A program made the translations under genes and the position numbers. A stretch of DNA of 5,719 bases from Candidatus Avipropionibacterium avicola (GTDB taxonomy: Bacteria > Actinomycetota > Actinomycetes > Propionibacteriales > Propionibacteriaceae). Below, piece after piece: positions 4,439 to 5,719 of this stretch (positions within the stretch are counted from its first letter, which is position 1; each line of letters starts with the position of its first letter). The stretch covers positions 1 to 5,719 of the forward strand of contig DVLP01000130.1 in assembly GCA_018715445.1 (NCBI GenBank), read 5' to 3'. The notes under the pieces were generated by a model, which saw only the letters and a program-made list of their open reading frames with translations, was not told the origin of the DNA and searched no databases.

Positions 4439-5719
4439 GTGCTGCTGACGATCTCGACCACCCACGCCCCGGCGACCGACCTGGGGTACCTGTTGCACAA
4501 GCATCCCGATCGTGTGCAGCAGTTCGAGCAGCCCTTCGGTACGGCCACGGTGTGCTACCCCGAGGCCACGCCCGAGCGCTGCACGGCGGCCCTGGTGCTG
4601 GAGGTCGACCCGATCGCCCTCGCCCGAGGGCGTGGCCGCCGATCCCCGGATGCCAGCCTCGCCCAGTACATCAACGACCGCCCGTACGCGGTCTCGTCCC
4701 TGTTCGCCGTCGCGATGGCCGATGTGTTCTCCACTGCCCGGTCCGGGCGCTGCCGCAGCAAGCAGGAGCTCGCCGACTCAGCGATCGACCTGACGATCAC
4801 GATCCCCGTCCTGCCCTGTCGCGGCGGCCCCGAGCTCGCCGAGAGGGTCTTCGCGCCCCTCGGTTGGCAGGTGCGCGCGGTGCCGATCGCGCTTGACGAG
4901 TCGCTGCCGGACTGGGGGAACTCCCGCTATGTCGAGCTCACCCTCACCGGCACCGTCCGGCTCGCCGATGCGCTGAACCAGCTCTACGTCCTGCTGCCGA
5001 CCCTCGACGAGTCGAAGCACTACTGGCAGGGACCCGACGAGGTCGACAAGCTCTTCCGCTCCGCCGAGGGCTGGCTCGTCGAGCATCCCGAGCGGGAGCT
5101 GATCACCCGGCGCTATCTCGGTCACCGCGAGCTCACTCGCGACGCCCTGGCCAGGCTGGGCGAGTTGGCGGGTGTGGGCCCCTCGACGGAGCTCGGGGAT
5201 CGGGAGGCTCCGGAGGGCGGGGATCGGACTCCGCTGAATGTGCTGCGACGCAAGGCCGTGCTGGCGGCGCTGCGGGATCTCGGTGCCCGATCGGTGGCCG
5301 ACCTGGGCTGTGGTCCCGGTGCGCTGCTGGCGGAGTTGGTCCGCGATCCGCGGTTCACCAGGATCACCGGCGTCGACGTGTCCACCCGGGCACTGCAGCA
5401 GGCAGCGCGTCGGCTGCACACCGACGAGATGGACGATCATCAACGCGAGCGCGTCCAGTTGCTCCACGGCGCACTGACCTACTCCGACCCCCGGCTCGCC
5501 GGCCATGAGGCGGCCGTGCTGATGGAGGTCATCGAACACGTGGACCCGTCCCGACTCCCGGCCCTGGAGCGGGTCGTGTTCGGTGAGGCCAAACCCTCGG
5601 CAGTGATCGTCACCACCCCCAACAGCGAACACAACGTGCACTACGAAGGACTCGACGGCATGCGCCACCACGACCACCGTTTCGAGTGGGACCGCGCCAC
5701 TTTCGCCGACTGGGCGGGC
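4439..5719 (+). CDS. hen1: Hen1, RNA 3'-terminal ribose 2'-O-methyltransferase (3' end outside window)
   Basis: The frame gives 427 residues and is still open at the window edge; bacterial Hen1 is usually about 450-500. Start GTG 4439 gives MLLTISTTHAPATDLGYLLHKHP, the characteristic bacterial Hen1 N-terminus; an in-frame TGA at 4424-4426 rules out a start further upstream. Residues 1 to about 245 form the bacterial-specific N-terminal domain (RPYAVSSLFAVAMADVFS, PLGWQVRAVPI, YVELTLTGTVRL, LPTLDESKHYW). The methyltransferase follows from about 265: SAM motif VADLGCGPG at 286-294, acidic D313 in GVDVS, the metal-binding E363-V-I-E366-H367, and an H410-H-D-H413 cluster followed by FEW. In characterised systems Hen1 partners with Pnkp (kinase-phosphatase-ligase): it methylates the 2'-OH of the 3' end at a ribotoxin cut before ligation, so the repaired RNA resists recleavage. 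A pnkp gene is expected immediately downstream but cannot be seen. Function by homology is very secure; the RNA target is not known here. Confidence 0.96.
   Translation, partial: MLLTISTTHAPATDLGYLLHKHPDRVQQFEQPFGTATVCYPEATPERCTAALVLEVDPIALARGRGRRSPDASLAQYINDRPYAVSSLFAVAMADVFSTARSGRCRSKQELADSAIDLTITIPVLPCRGGPELAERVFAPLGWQVRAVPIALDESLPDWGNSRYVELTLTGTVRLADALNQLYVLLPTLDESKHYWQGPDEVDKLFRSAEGWLVEHPERELITRRYLGHRELTRDALARLGELAGVGPSTELGDREAPEGGDRTPLNVLRRKAVLAALRDLGARSVADLGCGPGALLAELVRDPRFTRITGVDVSTRALQQAARRLHTDEMDDHQRERVQLLHGALTYSDPRLAGHEAAVLMEVIEHVDPSRLPALERVVFGEAKPSAVIVTTPNSEHNVHYEGLDGMRHHDHRFEWDRATFADWAG

Noticed and set aside
4778..5677. Minus-strand open frame of 299 codons antisense to hen1
   Set aside because: The plus strand encodes conserved Hen1 motifs across the whole span; the opposite frame is a GC-bias shadow.

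Overview
This 5.7 kb window is from a high-GC bacterium, most likely an actinobacterium. The evidence is the strong G/C preference at third codon positions, GTG starts, and a Hen1-type RNA methyltransferase whose N-terminus resembles actinobacterial homologues. A family-level placement (for example Propionibacteriaceae) would be a guess. I see no rRNA, tRNA, CRISPR array or insertion sequence.

Layout. (1) Positions 1-1183, minus strand: the N-terminal ~60% of a DUF255/YyaL-type protein with a thioredoxin-like domain, running off the left edge. Just upstream of it (1214 to about 1330) is an open frame that reads like the detached 3' end of another minus-strand gene. (2) Positions 1382-2285, plus strand: a toxin-antitoxin-like module. 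It has a promoter region with 9-bp tandem repeats, an intact helix-turn-helix antitoxin, and a PIN-domain toxin gene that appears to have lost its middle by an in-frame deletion. (3) Positions 2367-4358, minus strand: a compact three-gene operon, transcribed right to left: a Rid-family protein, a YghZ-type aldo/keto reductase, and a GNAT acetyltransferase overlapping the reductase by 8 nt. (4) Positions 4439-5719, plus strand: the first 427 residues of Hen1, the RNA 3'-terminal ribose 2'-O-methyltransferase of the bacterial Pnkp/Hen1 RNA repair system. It runs off the right edge, so any pnkp partner would lie outside.

How the genes relate. The Rid-reductase-GNAT operon looks like small-molecule clean-up metabolism: reactive enamines or aldehydes, then acylation of an unknown substrate. 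Hen1 is transcribed divergently from it across an 80-bp gap. The PIN/HTH module sits between the DUF255 gene and the operon and looks like an accessory insertion: its upstream edge abuts what may be a truncated gene and its toxin is damaged. The most notable points are the internally deleted toxin with its intact antitoxin and repeat-bearing promoter, the Hen1 RNA repair gene with a possible leader peptide, and a Rid protein lacking the usual RidA catalytic residues.
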